This document shows, piece after piece, positions 9,318-20,407 of a DNA stretch of 64,000 nucleotides. The notes beneath the pieces were generated by a model. It was not told the DNA's origin. It saw nothing but the letters and a program-made list of their open reading frames with translations, and did not search any database. Source of the stretch: an uncultured Pelagibacteraceae bacterium (GTDB lineage: Bacteria; Pseudomonadota; Alphaproteobacteria; Pelagibacterales; Pelagibacteraceae); assembly GCA_902595885.1 (NCBI GenBank), contig CACJRQ010000001.1:1-64000 (forward strand). Reading direction: 5' to 3'. Position 1 is the stretch's first letter. The number at the start of each line of letters is the position of its first letter. Position numbers and translations under genes: made by a program.

Positions 9318-11081
9318 ATGCCAAGTTACACCGCACCAGTAAAAGACATGATGTTTCTCTTTGAAAAATTAAGAGATAATAAGAATTATAATGAGCTTGA
9401 AAAATATAATGAGGTGAGTGCAGATCTTGTTAAAGATATTTTAGAAGAAGCAGCAAAAATAAATCAAAATTTAATTTTACCTCTTGCTAAAGCAGGTGAT
9501 GAAAATCCAGCAATTTTAGAAAATGGTGTTGTCAGAACACCACCGGGTTACAAAGAAGCATATCAGAAATATATTGAAGATGGTTGGACGTCATTGTCTT
9601 GTGACCCCAAATATGGAGGCCAAGGAATGCCAAAAACAGTAAGCGCGTTCTTTGATGAAATGCTTTCTTCAGCCAGTTTGTCATTTAAATTATATAGTGA
9701 ACTTAGTATTGGTGCCTATAATTGTATTAATCATCATGCTTCAGATGAAATTAAAGATAAATATTTACCAAAGATCGTTGAAGGTAAATGGAGTGGCACT
9801 ATGTGTTTAACAGAACCAGTCTGTGGTACAGACTTAGGTTTGTTAAAAACCAAAGCCGTCAAACAATCTGATGACACCTATAAAATTAGTGGTCAAAAGA
9901 TTTTTATAACTTCTGGTGATCATGACTTAACTGAAAATATTATTCATTTAGTTTTAGCAAGATCAACTGACTCTCCCGCGGGCACTAAAGGAATTAGTTT
10001 ATTTTTAGTACCAAAATTTATTGTAAATGAAGATGGTAGTGTTGGTCAAAGAAATGGAATTTCAACAGGATCTATAGAGAGTAAAATGGGAATAAAGGGT
10101 TCAGCAACATGTGTGTTAAATTTTGATGAAGCAACTGGTTATATGATTGGTAACAAAGATAAAGGTCTTAGTGCTATGTTTACTATGATGAACCTTGAGA
10201 GAATAGTGGTAGGCATTCAAGGTTTAGGAATTTCTGAAATTGCGTATCAAAATTCACTTGCTTATGCAAAAGAGAGAAAGCAAGGAAAAACAAATAATTC
10301 AAAATCTACAAATGGTGCAGACTTTATAATAGATCATGCGGATATTAGAAGATCTTTACTTAATATGAAGTCAATTATTGAAGGAGAAAGAGCTTTATGT
10401 TTTTGGTTATCACAACAAACTGAGGTGAGTCTTTATCATCCTGATGAAAAGATTAAACAAGAAGCTTTGGATTATGTTTCATTGATGACACCAGTTGTTA
10501 AGTCATTATTTACAGATTTAGCTATGGAAATTACGAACGACGCGATGCAAATACATGGTGGATATGGATACACTAAAGACCAAGGAATAGAGCAATTATA
10601 TAGAGATAATCGTATTACCCCAATCTATGAAGGAACAAATTCTGTTCAGGCAGCAGATTTAGTATTTAGAAAATTATCAAATAAAAATGGCGATATTATT
10701 AATAAGTTTTTAGATATGATTAAATCTGAATGTGATAGTAAAAATGAAAAAGTAAAAACATTTTCAAAAGAATTAAATCATTATTTAGATATTTTATCTA
10801 AGTTTACCGACTGGATTAAGGATAAACATAAAATCGAAAAGGACGATGTTAGTGCTGCAGCAAATGATTATTTGAGAAGTCTGGGATATGTTTCAATTGC
10901 TTATGCTTGGATCAAAATTTTAGATGTAAGTTTTAGTGATTTTGAAAAAAATAAAGAATTTTATAGTGATAAAATAAATACAGCAAAATTTTATTTTGAT
11001 AAGGTACTGCCTAGAGCTGAGTACCATTACAAATCTGCTATTTCTGGAAGTTCTAATATAATGAATTTTAAGTTTAATTAA
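9318..11081 (+). CDS. dmdC: acyl-CoA dehydrogenase, probable methylmercaptopropionyl-CoA dehydrogenase (DmdC-like)
   Basis: Acyl-CoA dehydrogenase motifs (GTMCLTEPVCGTDLG, MQIHGGYGYTKDQGIEQLYRD) in the ~590 aa size class; adjacent to dmdB-like and dmdA genes. Confidence 0.8.
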   Translation: MPSYTAPVKDMMFLFEKLRDNKNYNELEKYNEVSADLVKDILEEAAKINQNLILPLAKAGDENPAILENGVVRTPPGYKEAYQKYIEDGWTSLSCDPKYGGQGMPKTVSAFFDEMLSSASLSFKLYSELSIGAYNCINHHASDEIKDKYLPKIVEGKWSGTMCLTEPVCGTDLGLLKTKAVKQSDDTYKISGQKIFITSGDHDLTENIIHLVLARSTDSPAGTKGISLFLVPKFIVNEDGSVGQRNGISTGSIESKMGIKGSATCVLNFDEATGYMIGNKDKGLSAMFTMMNLERIVVGIQGLGISEIAYQNSLAYAKERKQGKTNNSKSTNGADFIIDHADIRRSLLNMKSIIEGERALCFWLSQQTEVSLYHPDEKIKQEALDYVSLMTPVVKSLFTDLAMEITNDAMQIHGGYGYTKDQGIEQLYRDNRITPIYEGTNSVQAADLVFRKLSNKNGDIINKFLDMIKSECDSKNEKVKTFSKELNHYLDILSKFTDWIKDKHKIEKDDVSAAANDYLRSLGYVSIAYAWIKILDVSFSDFEKNKEFYSDKINTAKFYFDKVLPRAEYHYKSAISGSSNIMNFKFN

Positions 11082-11083
11082 TA

Positions 11084-12700
11084 ATGAATCATTACGAGAC
11101 AAATTTAGATAAAAATAAAGCTAACTACGTACCACTTACCCCATTAACGTTTCTTAAAAGAGCAAGGGAAATTTATCCAAATTATGAAGCTATAATTTAT
11201 GAAGATAGGAAATATACTTGGAATGAAGTTTACAAAAGAGCTGTAAAATTTGCTAGTGCACTGTCAAAAATTGGAATTAAAAAAGGAGACACTGTCTCAT
11301 TCTTAGCCTTTAATACACCAGAGATTTTCGAAGGACATTACTCAGTACCCATGGCAGGTGCAGTATTAAATACTATTAATATAAGATTAGATGCAAATAC
11401 AATTTCATATATTTTAGATCACAGTGATGCAAAGGTACTAGTAGTTGATAGACAATTACATGGAGAAGTTAAGAAGGCATTAAAAACTTTAAATAAAAAA
11501 ATTATAATAATTGATATAGATGATAAAAATGCTGATCAATCGAAATTAGAAAAAATTGGCGATTTAGAATATGAAAGTTTTTTAAATACAGGTGATGAAA
11601 ATTTTGATTGGCAAATGCCAGAGGATGAATGGCAAGCAATATCATTAAGCTATACATCAGGTACTACAGGAAATCCCAAAGGAGTAGTTTATCATCATAG
11701 AGGTGCATATTTAATGTCTACAGGAAGTTCGGTAGCTTGGAACATGCCAAATAGATTAAATTTTTTAACAGTGGTTCCAATGTTTCATTGTAATGGTTGG
11801 TGTTATCCATGGACAGTTCCAATGTTAAACGGAAGGACAATTTGTTTAAGAAATATTGATATAAAAAAAATTTTTGAATTAATCGACAAGTATGAAGTAA
11901 CTCATTTTGGTGGTGCCCCAATAGTATTAAATATGATTACAGGAGCTCCTGAAAGTGACAAAAAAAAATTAAAACAAAAAGTTTATGTTTTGACTGCTGG
12001 AGCCCCACCACCAAGTATAATTTTCAAAAAAATGAGAGCATTAGGTTTTGAAGTTATGCATGTATACGGTTTAACGGAAACTTATGGACATGTTACTCAG
12101 TGCGCGTGGAATGATGAATGGAACAATTTCGATGAGGAAAAACAAAATGAAATTAAGGCTAGGCAAGGTGTGAGATATCCAAATACTGAAGGTGTCGTTG
12201 TTTTGGATCCAGAAACAATGAAAGAAGTTCCTAAAGATGGAAAAACAATTGGTGAAATTATGATTAGAGGGAATGTCGTAATGAAAGGTTACTTTAAAGA
12301 CAAAGATGCTACTGATAAAGCCATGAAAGATGGATGGTTTCATAGTGGTGATTTAGCTGTAATGCATCCTGATGGGTATGTAAAAATACAAGATAGATCA
12401 AAAGATATAATTATTTCTGGAGGAGAAAATATTTCCTCAATTGAAATAGAAAATACACTTTCTAAACATCCATCAGTTTCAATTGCCGCAGTTGTTGCTA
12501 AACCAGATGAAAAATGGGGAGAAGTTCCTTGTGCATTTATTGAAATGGTTAAAGATAAGCCGGTATCAGAAAAAGAATTAATTGATTTTTGTAAAGAAAC
12601 TTTAGCGGGATTTAAAGTTCCTAAAAAGGTTGTGTTCTGTGATTTGCCAAAAACTTCAACAGGAAAAATACAAAAGTTTGAATTAAGAAAACAAGTTTAG
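11084..12700 (+). CDS. dmdB: AMP-forming acyl-CoA ligase, probable methylmercaptopropionate-CoA ligase (DmdB-like)
   Basis: Adenylate-forming motifs: SYTSGTTGNPKGV, YGLTET, GWFHSGDLAVMHPDGY, KDIIISGGENISS, PKTSTGKIQK. Context with dmdA. Confidence 0.8.
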   Translation: MNHYETNLDKNKANYVPLTPLTFLKRAREIYPNYEAIIYEDRKYTWNEVYKRAVKFASALSKIGIKKGDTVSFLAFNTPEIFEGHYSVPMAGAVLNTINIRLDANTISYILDHSDAKVLVVDRQLHGEVKKALKTLNKKIIIIDIDDKNADQSKLEKIGDLEYESFLNTGDENFDWQMPEDEWQAISLSYTSGTTGNPKGVVYHHRGAYLMSTGSSVAWNMPNRLNFLTVVPMFHCNGWCYPWTVPMLNGRTICLRNIDIKKIFELIDKYEVTHFGGAPIVLNMITGAPESDKKKLKQKVYVLTAGAPPPSIIFKKMRALGFEVMHVYGLTETYGHVTQCAWNDEWNNFDEEKQNEIKARQGVRYPNTEGVVVLDPETMKEVPKDGKTIGEIMIRGNVVMKGYFKDKDATDKAMKDGWFHSGDLAVMHPDGYVKIQDRSKDIIISGGENISSIEIENTLSKHPSVSIAAVVAKPDEKWGEVPCAFIEMVKDKPVSEKELIDFCKETLAGFKVPKKVVFCDLPKTSTGKIQKFELRKQV

Positions 12701-12707
12701 GTAATTT

Positions 12708-13484
12708 TTGAATTTTCAATTGGAAAATAAAAATGTTTATGCGTCTGATGCAGGACAGGGTATTGATCAAAATAAAGAAACACTAGTATTCCTTCACGGA
12801 AGTGGTCTTTCGCATATTGTTTGGTCTCTAACTGAACAGTTTTTTTCAAATAAAAATTTTAACGTATTATCTATTGATTTACCTGGGCACGGTAATTCAG
12901 ATGGCCCTTGCTTAGATAGTATTGAAAAAATAGCTGATTGGTTAGAACAGGTTTTTAATAAACTTAATTTAAACAATTTAATTTTAATTGGTCATTCTCA
13001 AGGTTGTTTGGAGATACTTGAATATGCTCATAAATATAAAGATAGATTAAAAAAATTAGTTTTTATCGGAGGGTCAAATAAGATGCCAGTTCATCCAGAT
13101 TTAATTGATCTAGCAAAAAATGGAGACTCTGATGCTGTTAAATTAATGATGAAGTGGGGTTATGAAGGTTCAAAAAGATTTATTGGAGGCAACCCAGTAG
13201 AGAAAATAATACAATCACCTAGAGACATAAGAGATATACTGGCAGTAGACCTTGTTGCATGTAACAATTACAAAAATGGTTCTGATGCTGCTAAATTAAT
13301 TGAATTTCCATCGATGCTAATTTTTGGTTCTTTAGATAAGATGGTGAATCTAGAAGCTGGAAAAAAATTTTCCAGTCTTATTTATAATTCATCTACACAT
13401 ATAATCGAGGGTTGTGGCCACATGATTATGATTGAAAAAGCATTTGAAATGAGGGACAAGGTTTTAGAATTTCTAAAAAAATGA
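12708..13484 (+). CDS. alpha/beta hydrolase of unknown substrate in the DMSP cluster
   Basis: FLHGSG oxyanion region, GHSQG nucleophile elbow, FGSLDKMV Asp, [10 protein letters not shown] His. TTG start at 12708. Overlaps dmdA by 4 bp (ATGA). Confidence 0.85.
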   Translation: MNFQLENKNVYASDAGQGIDQNKETLVFLHGSGLSHIVWSLTEQFFSNKNFNVLSIDLPGHGNSDGPCLDSIEKIADWLEQVFNKLNLNNLILIGHSQGCLEILEYAHKYKDRLKKLVFIGGSNKMPVHPDLIDLAKNGDSDAVKLMMKWGYEGSKRFIGGNPVEKIIQSPRDIRDILAVDLVACNNYKNGSDAAKLIEFPSMLIFGSLDKMVNLEAGKKFSSLIYNSSTHIIEGCGHMIMIEKAFEMRDKVLEFLKK

Positions 13485-14590
13485 AAAACTTTTTAATTGC
13501 AAAATCAAGAAGACTAAGAGGTACACCATATACTTCTCGAATTGAAGAACAAGGTGTTACAGCTTATACTATTTATAACCATATGTTGCTTCCAGCTGCT
13601 TTTGGTTCTATAGAAGACTCTTATCATCATTTAAAAGAGCATGTTCAAATTTGGGATGTAGCAGCAGAAAGACAGGTAGAAATTTCAGGAAAAGATGCTG
13701 CAAAATTAGTTCAGTTAATGACTTGTAGAGATTTATCAAAATCTAAAGATGGGAGATGTTATTATTGCCCAATTATAGATGATAATGCTGGATTAATTAA
13801 TGATCCAGTTGTTTTAAGAATAAATGAAAACCAATGGTGGATTTCTATCGCTGATACTGACGTAATATTATTTGCGAAAGGATTAGCAATTGGAAATAAA
13901 TTTGATGTTAAGATAATAGAGCCCAAAGTTGATATCATGGCCGTGCAAGGCCCAAAATCATTTAAGTTAATGGAAAAAGTATTTGGAGAACAGATCACAA
14001 AATTAAAATTTTTTGGTTTTGATTATTTTGACTTTGCTGGTGCAAAGCATCTTATTGCACAATCTGGATGGTCTAAACAAGGAGGTTATGAAGTATATGT
14101 CCAAAATACTGAAGCAGGCCTAAAACTATATGATCATTTATTTAAAATTGGAAAAGAATTTAATATTAAACCGGGGTGTCCTAATTTAATAGAACGAATC
14201 GAAAGTGGACTGCTATCTCATGGCAATGATATGGATAACGGAGATAATCCTTATGAATGTGGTTTTGATAAATATGTAAATATAGATAGTGAAATTATTT
14301 TTTTAGGAAAAGAAAAATTAAAGAAAATAAAATCTGAAGGTATAAAGAGAAAATTAATGGGTGTTAAGTTAGATTTGGACAAAATAAGTTTAACAGGATC
14401 TTTAGATCTGACTGATGATAATAATAAAATCATTGGAGAATTGAGGTCAGCCTGTTATTCGCCACATTTTAAAAAAGTAATTGGTATTGCTATGATGAAA
14501 AAATCGCATTGGAATATAGACCAAGACGTAAAAGCTGCCATAAATGGTGATATTTATAGTGGTAAAGTTTGCGATTTACCTTTTATTTAG
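13481..14590 (+). CDS. dmdA: dimethylsulfoniopropionate demethylase DmdA
   Basis: 369 aa GcvT/aminomethyltransferase-fold protein; sequence and length match what I recognise as SAR11-type DmdA; genomic context agrees. Confidence 0.88.
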   Translation: MKNFLIAKSRRLRGTPYTSRIEEQGVTAYTIYNHMLLPAAFGSIEDSYHHLKEHVQIWDVAAERQVEISGKDAAKLVQLMTCRDLSKSKDGRCYYCPIIDDNAGLINDPVVLRINENQWWISIADTDVILFAKGLAIGNKFDVKIIEPKVDIMAVQGPKSFKLMEKVFGEQITKLKFFGFDYFDFAGAKHLIAQSGWSKQGGYEVYVQNTEAGLKLYDHLFKIGKEFNIKPGCPNLIERIESGLLSHGNDMDNGDNPYECGFDKYVNIDSEIIFLGKEKLKKIKSEGIKRKLMGVKLDLDKISLTGSLDLTDDNNKIIGELRSACYSPHFKKVIGIAMMKKSHWNIDQDVKAAINGDIYSGKVCDLPFI

Positions 14591-14605
14591 TATAACAACT
14601 TTAAA

Positions 14606-15601
14606 ATGAACATAGCTATAATAGGTGCAACAGGAAATGTTGGGAGGAAAACTCTTGAAGTATTTGATAAAAAGAACTTCAAGTTTGATAATCTATATTT
14701 AGTTGCATCAGAAAAAAGTGCAGGAAAAAAAATCTTTTTTAGAGATAAAGAGTATGAAATTGAGAATTTAGAAACATTTGATTTTTCAAAAGCATATATA
14801 ACTTTTTTTGCAGCAGGAGGAAAAATTGCTGAAAAATTTGCGGAAAGGGCCGCCAAACATACAATCGTAATAGATAATTCAAGTTTTTTTAGGATGGATC
14901 CAGATGTTCCATTGATCGTTCCACAAGTGAATGCATCTGATATTAAAAAAATGAAAAAAAACATAATTGCAAATCCAAACTGCTCTACAGCTCAATTAGT
15001 TATTGCACTTAAACCTCTGCATGATTTATTTAAAATAAAAAGAGTAGTGGTATCAACTTACCAATCAGTTTCAGGTGGCGGTAAAGATCCAATGGATGAA
15101 TTAGTTGAACAAACTAAAAAATATTTAGAAGGTAAAAAAATTGAGTCAAAAAATTTTACTAAACAAATAGCATTTAATATAATTCCGCACATTGATGTAT
15201 TTGCTGATGATGGATACACAAAAGAAGAATTAAAAATGACAAATGAAACTAAAAAGATTTTAGATGAAAAAATTGAACTTACAGCAACATGCGTAAGAAT
15301 TCCTGTGTTGGTTTCTCACTCTGAGGCTGTAAATATAGAGTTTGAAAAGCCGTTTAATTTAGAAAAAGTTAGAGAAGCCTTAAGTAATGCTGAAGGATGT
15401 GAAGTTATAGATAAAAGAGAAAATGGAGGTTATAGCACGCCACTAGAAGCCACAGGAAAAGACGAGACTTATATATCAAGAATTAGAGAAGATAAAACAA
15501 AAGAGAATTCTATTAATTTATGGATAGTATCAGATAATTTATTAAGAGGTGCAGCTCTGAATTCTGTCGAAATTGCAGAGACAATAATTAATTCAAAATA
15601 G
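14606..15601 (+). CDS. asd: aspartate-semialdehyde dehydrogenase
   Basis: IIGATGNVGRK, NPNCSTAQL active-site Cys, SVSGGGK, VPVLVSHSEAVN. Confidence 0.95.
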   Translation: MNIAIIGATGNVGRKTLEVFDKKNFKFDNLYLVASEKSAGKKIFFRDKEYEIENLETFDFSKAYITFFAAGGKIAEKFAERAAKHTIVIDNSSFFRMDPDVPLIVPQVNASDIKKMKKNIIANPNCSTAQLVIALKPLHDLFKIKRVVVSTYQSVSGGGKDPMDELVEQTKKYLEGKKIESKNFTKQIAFNIIPHIDVFADDGYTKEELKMTNETKKILDEKIELTATCVRIPVLVSHSEAVNIEFEKPFNLEKVREALSNAEGCEVIDKRENGGYSTPLEATGKDETYISRIREDKTKENSINLWIVSDNLLRGAALNSVEIAETIINSK

Positions 15602-15604
15602 GAA

Positions 15605-15985
15605 ATGGAAAATAAACCACTATCACCACATATACAAATTTATAAATGGCATATTTCGTCTCTAGTATCTATTTCTCATAGAATTACTGGAATAATAAAT
15701 ATTTTAGCAATAACATTAATGTGTATTTGGTTCGCATTAATTCTTTTTGGTGAGAGTAATTATGAAATAATTAAAATTTTTTTACAAACATTTGTTGGAA
15801 AATTTATTTTGATTGGAATTACATGGTCATTTAGTTTTCAAATGTTAAGTGAAATTAGACACTTGATTATGGATTTAGGTTATGGTTTTGATTTAAAAGT
15901 AACTAAGATTACAGGTTTGTTAGTTATTTTTGGTTCATTAATTTTAACTATCTTGATTTATTTAATTGGTAGAGGTTTAAATTAA
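15605..15985 (+). CDS. sdhC: succinate dehydrogenase cytochrome b556 subunit
   Basis: N-terminal PLSPHIQIYKWHISSLVSISHRITG and the RHLIMDLG heme-ligand helix; precedes sdhD/A/B. Confidence 0.93.
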   Translation: MENKPLSPHIQIYKWHISSLVSISHRITGIINILAITLMCIWFALILFGESNYEIIKIFLQTFVGKFILIGITWSFSFQMLSEIRHLIMDLGYGFDLKVTKITGLLVIFGSLILTILIYLIGRGLN

Positions 15986-16314
15986 TGATCCCAGCAACAA
16001 AGAAATGGTTATTTTTAAAAGCAAGCTCGCTAATTTTATTACCATTAATGTTTTGGTTTATTATTAATTTAGTAAATGTGTATGATAAAAACTATCAAGA
16101 GCTAGTTGAGTTTTTAACCACCCAACCTTCAAAATTCTTAATTAGTTTATTTTTGGTATTTGCATATTTTTTCTCTGCTTTGAGCATAAGTGAGGTTTTT
16201 GAGGATTATATCCAAGATGAAAAAACCAAAAATGCCGCAAACAAAGCTCTTAATTTTTTTGCTATAATAATCCCATTAATTACAATTTTTGTAATATTTA
16301 ATTTAAACACATGA
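15985..16314 (+). CDS. sdhD: succinate dehydrogenase membrane anchor subunit
   Basis: Small three-TM protein between sdhC and sdh[14 protein letters not shown]. Confidence 0.88.
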   Translation: MIPATKKWLFLKASSLILLPLMFWFIINLVNVYDKNYQELVEFLTTQPSKFLISLFLVFAYFFSALSISEVFEDYIQDEKTKNAANKALNFFAIIIPLITIFVIFNLNT

Positions 16315-18086
16315 AAGCATACGAGATAATTAATCATGAGTACGACGTTGTTGTACTTGGAGCAGGTGGTTCAGGATTAAGGGCGGCTGTAGGGCTTAGT
16401 GAGGCTGGCCTGAAAACAGCATGTATTTCAAAAGTATTTCCAACAAGGAGCCATACATCTGCTGCGCAAGGAGGTATATCAGCTGCACTTGGTAACATGG
16501 GTGAAGATGACTGGCGATGGCATATGTATGATACTGTAAAAGGTGCAGATTGGTTAGGCGACCAAGATAGTATTGAATATTTATGTAAAGAAGCTCCCAA
16601 AGCAGTTTTAGAATTAGAGAAATATGGCGTTCCTTTTAGTCGAACTGATGAAGGAAAAATTTATCAAAGACCGTTTGGTGGTATGACCAAAAACTATGGA
16701 AACGGAATAGTACAAAGAACATGTGCTGCTGCAGATAGAACAGGACATGCAATATTGCATACTCTTTATGGACAGGCACTAAAACATAATACAGAATTTT
16801 TTATTGAGTATTTTGCTTTGGACCTGTTAATGAAAAATGGAGAATGCAAAGGATTAATTGCTTGGAATTTAAATGATGGAACAATTCACAGATTTAGAGC
16901 TCACACTGTTATCATAGCAACTGGAGGATACGGAAAAGTTTATTATTCAGCAACTTCTGCTCATACTTGTACAGGAGATGGTAATGCTATGGTTTTAAGA
17001 GCTGGATTGCCACTTCAGGATATGGAGTTTGTCCAATTCCATCCAACAGGAATATATGGTCATGGCACTTTAATAACTGAGGGTGCACGTGGAGAAGGGG
17101 GATATCTTACTAATTCTAAAGGTGAAAGATTTATGGAAAGATATGCACCGAATGCAAAAGATTTAGCTTCAAGGGATGTAGTAAGTCGATCTATGTCAAT
17201 TGAGATTAACGAGGGAAGAGGTGTTGGAAAAGATCAAGATCATGTTCATTTAAATTTAAGTCATTTAGATAAAGAAATTATTGAGAGTAGGCTTCCTGGA
17301 ATAACTGAGGCAGCAAGATTATTTGCTAATGTAGATGTCACAAAAGAACCAATTCCTGTTGTACCAACAGTTCATTATAACATGGGAGGTATTCCTACTA
17401 ACTATAAAGCCGAAGTGTTAACAGTTAATGGTTCAGAAAAAACTGTTCCAGGTTTAATGGCTATAGGAGAAGCTGCATGTGTGTCCGTACATGGAGCAAA
17501 CAGACTTGGATCTAATTCTTTAATAGATTTGGTGGTCTTTGGAAGATCAGCAGCAAAGAGAGCAGCTGAATTAGTAAAACCAGGAACACCACATGAAGAA
17601 ATTCCTGAGTCAGAAACCCAAAAATGTTTAGATCGATTTGATAAGCTAAGAAACGCTAAAGGTGAAAATAGCACTGCGGATTTAAGGCTATCGATGCAAA
17701 AAACTATGCAATCTAAATGTGCAGTATTTAGAACAGAAAAAAACCTTAAAGAGGGTGTGGATGAAATTAGAAAAACTTATGATGGTATAGAAACAATTTC
17801 CGTTAAAGATAGATCTTTAGTTTTTAATACCGATTTAGTTGAAACATTAGAATTCGATAATCTAATCAGACAAGCTGTGACAACTGTTGACTCTGCATAC
17901 CAGAGAAAAGAAAGCAGAGGCGCACATGCTAGAGAGGATTATCCAAAGAGAGATGATCAAAAATTTATGCAACACACTCTTGCTTGGTTTGATGGCAAGA
18001 ATACCAAAATTAGTTATAGACCTGTACATCAGTCAACTTTGACTACTGATGTACAATATTTTCCTCCACAAGAACGGGTTTATTAA
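16311..18086 (+). CDS. sdhA: succinate dehydrogenase flavoprotein subunit
   Basis: [59 protein letters not shown]. Confidence 0.97.
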   Translation: MKAYEIINHEYDVVVLGAGGSGLRAAVGLSEAGLKTACISKVFPTRSHTSAAQGGISAALGNMGEDDWRWHMYDTVKGADWLGDQDSIEYLCKEAPKAVLELEKYGVPFSRTDEGKIYQRPFGGMTKNYGNGIVQRTCAAADRTGHAILHTLYGQALKHNTEFFIEYFALDLLMKNGECKGLIAWNLNDGTIHRFRAHTVIIATGGYGKVYYSATSAHTCTGDGNAMVLRAGLPLQDMEFVQFHPTGIYGHGTLITEGARGEGGYLTNSKGERFMERYAPNAKDLASRDVVSRSMSIEINEGRGVGKDQDHVHLNLSHLDKEIIESRLPGITEAARLFANVDVTKEPIPVVPTVHYNMGGIPTNYKAEVLTVNGSEKTVPGLMAIGEAACVSVHGANRLGSNSLIDLVVFGRSAAKRAAELVKPGTPHEEIPESETQKCLDRFDKLRNAKGENSTADLRLSMQKTMQSKCAVFRTEKNLKEGVDEIRKTYDGIETISVKDRSLVFNTDLVETLEFDNLIRQAVTTVDSAYQRKESRGAHAREDYPKRDDQKFMQHTLAWFDGKNTKISYRPVHQSTLTTDVQYFPPQERVY

Positions 18087-18865
18087 TGGCACAAATAAGC
18101 TTACCAAAAAATTCAGAAGTTAAAAAAGGAAAATATTTTGAGGATAAAACTGGATCAAAAAATTTAAGAAAAGTTAATATTTATAGATGGGATCCATCAA
18201 CTGAAGAAAATCCAAGAATAGATACATATGAGGTTGATATGGATAATTGTCCTTCAAAAGTTTTGGATATTTTAAATAAAATTAAAAATGAAATTGATCC
18301 CACATTAGCCTATAGAAGATCATGCGCTCATGGTGTTTGTGGTTCATGCGCTATGAATATGGGAGGTAAAAATGGACTAGCTTGTACAACTCCTCATGCA
18401 GAGATAGATGGTGACATTGATATTTATCCACTACCTCATTTAAAAGTTAAAAGAGATTTGATTGGTGACTTAGATGGCTTGTATAAACAATATCAATCCA
18501 TTGAACCTTGGTTAAAAAATAATTCAACTAAACAAACAACAGAAATTTATCAGTCTAAAGAAGACAGAGCAAAACTCGATGGTGCTTACGAATGTATCAT
18601 GTGTGCTTGTTGTTCTACATCTTGCCCAAGTTATTGGTGGAATGGAGATAAATATTTAGGTCCAGCAGTCTTGCTACAGGCATATAGATGGATCATTGAT
18701 AGTAGAGATGAAGAGAGAAAAGCAAGATTAAAAAAAGTTGCTGATGAATTAAAATTATATAGATGTCATACTATTTTAAATTGTACAAATGCATGTCCTA
18801 AGGGCTTGAATCCAGCAAAAGCTATAGCTGAAATAAAAAAAATGTTAGCAACGGCTAATGTTTAA
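18086..18865 (+). CDS. sdhB: succinate dehydrogenase iron-sulfur subunit
   Basis: [49 protein letters not shown]. Confidence 0.97.
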   Translation: MAQISLPKNSEVKKGKYFEDKTGSKNLRKVNIYRWDPSTEENPRIDTYEVDMDNCPSKVLDILNKIKNEIDPTLAYRRSCAHGVCGSCAMNMGGKNGLACTTPHAEIDGDIDIYPLPHLKVKRDLIGDLDGLYKQYQSIEPWLKNNSTKQTTEIYQSKEDRAKLDGAYECIMCACCSTSCPSYWWNGDKYLGPAVLLQAYRWIIDSRDEERKARLKKVADELKLYRCHTILNCTNACPKGLNPAKAIAEIKKMLATANV

Positions 18866-18904
18866 ATAGACTATTCGATGTTTTTGATCTAAAACACCGT
18901 ATTC

Positions 18905-20398
18905 ATGAAATTAATAGAACACTTTGTAAACGGTAAAATAATTCCGGGATCTTCAGATAAAAAAGGGAAAGTTTTTAATCCAGCAACTGGTGAACAAGAG
19001 TCAGAAGTAAGACTTGCCTCAAAATCTGATTTAAATAGTGCTGTCGAGATAGCAAAAAAAGCATTTGAAACCTGGTCTTTAAAACCAGCATTACAAAGAG
19101 CTAGAATAATATTTAAATTTAAAGAATTGATTGAAAAAAATTCTGATGAATTGACTAAATTAATAGTTTCTGAACATGGAAAAGTTTATGAAGATGCAAG
19201 AGGTTCTTTAACTAGAGGACTTGAGGTAGTAGAATTTGCTTGTGGCATTCCACATTTATTAAAAGGGGAGTTTTCTGAAAATGTGGGCACAAATGTTGAT
19301 AGTTGGTCAATCAGACAACCATTAGGAGTTGTTGCAGGTATTACACCATTTAATTTTCCTGCTATGGTACCAATGTGGATGTTTCCAATAGCAATAGCTT
19401 GTGGAAACACTTTTATTCTTAAACCATCAGAGAAAGATCCTTCTTGTGCGATAAGATTGGCTGAACTACTTTCTGAGGCGGGTCTTCCAGAAGGAGTATT
19501 CAATGTAATAAATGGAGACAAAGAAGCTGTTGATGCAATTTTAGAAAACAAAGATATCAAAGCAGTAAGTTTTGTTGGATCTACTCCTATTGCAAAATAT
19601 ATTTATGAAAATTCAGCTAAAAATGAAAAAAGAGTTCAAGCTTTAGGTGGAGCAAAAAACCATTTAGTTGTTATGCCAGATTGTGATTTAGATGGTGCAG
19701 TAAATGGTCTAATGGGTGCTGCTTATGGCTCAGCTGGAGAAAGATGTATGGCTCAATCAGTTGCAGTTGCTGTTGGAGATATTGGAGATGAGCTCGTATC
19801 AAGATTATCAAAAAAAGCTGAAGCTTTAAAAGTTGGTCCTGGAATGGATAAATCATCAGAAATGGGGCCTTTAGTGACAAAAGAACATCTAAAAAAAGTT
19901 ACAAGTTATGTCGATTTAGGTGTCAAGGAAGGTGCAAAACTAGTGGTTGACGGTAGAGGTTTAAAACTTCAAGGTTACGAAAATGGTTTCTATATCGGCG
20001 GATGTTTATTTGATCAAGTAAATAAAGATATGAGAATTTATAAAGAAGAAATATTCGGTCCAGTCTTATCAGTTGTTCGAGTAAAAACTTTTGAAGAAGC
20101 TGCAAAATTAATTAACGACCATGAGTACGGAAATGGAGTTAGTATTTATACAAGAGATGGCGATGCAGGGAGAACTTTTGCAAGTAAAATTCAAGTAGGT
20201 ATGGTTGGTATTAATGTACCTATCCCAGTACCAATGGCATTTCATAGTTTTGGTGGTTGGAAAAGATCATTATTTGGAGATAGTGGAATGCATGGTATGG
20301 AAGGAATAAAATTTTATACTAAACTTAAAACAGTAACATCTAGATGGCCTTCAGGAGTCCGATCAAATGCGGAATTTGTTATGCCAACAATGAAATAA
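18905..20398 (+). CDS. mmsA: CoA-acylating methylmalonate-semialdehyde dehydrogenase
   Basis: ALDH fold with GERCMAQSVAV active site and MmsA-type N-terminus (FVNGKIIPGSSDKKGKVFNPATGE). Confidence 0.9.
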   Translation: MKLIEHFVNGKIIPGSSDKKGKVFNPATGEQESEVRLASKSDLNSAVEIAKKAFETWSLKPALQRARIIFKFKELIEKNSDELTKLIVSEHGKVYEDARGSLTRGLEVVEFACGIPHLLKGEFSENVGTNVDSWSIRQPLGVVAGITPFNFPAMVPMWMFPIAIACGNTFILKPSEKDPSCAIRLAELLSEAGLPEGVFNVINGDKEAVDAILENKDIKAVSFVGSTPIAKYIYENSAKNEKRVQALGGAKNHLVVMPDCDLDGAVNGLMGAAYGSAGERCMAQSVAVAVGDIGDELVSRLSKKAEALKVGPGMDKSSEMGPLVTKEHLKKVTSYVDLGVKEGAKLVVDGRGLKLQGYENGFYIGGCLFDQVNKDMRIYKEEIFGPVLSVVRVKTFEEAAKLINDHEYGNGVSIYTRDGDAGRTFASKIQVGMVGINVPIPVPMAFHSFGGWKRSLFGDSGMHGMEGIKFYTKLKTVTSRWPSGVRSNAEFVMPTMK

Positions 20399-20407
20399 AG
20401 GAAATAA

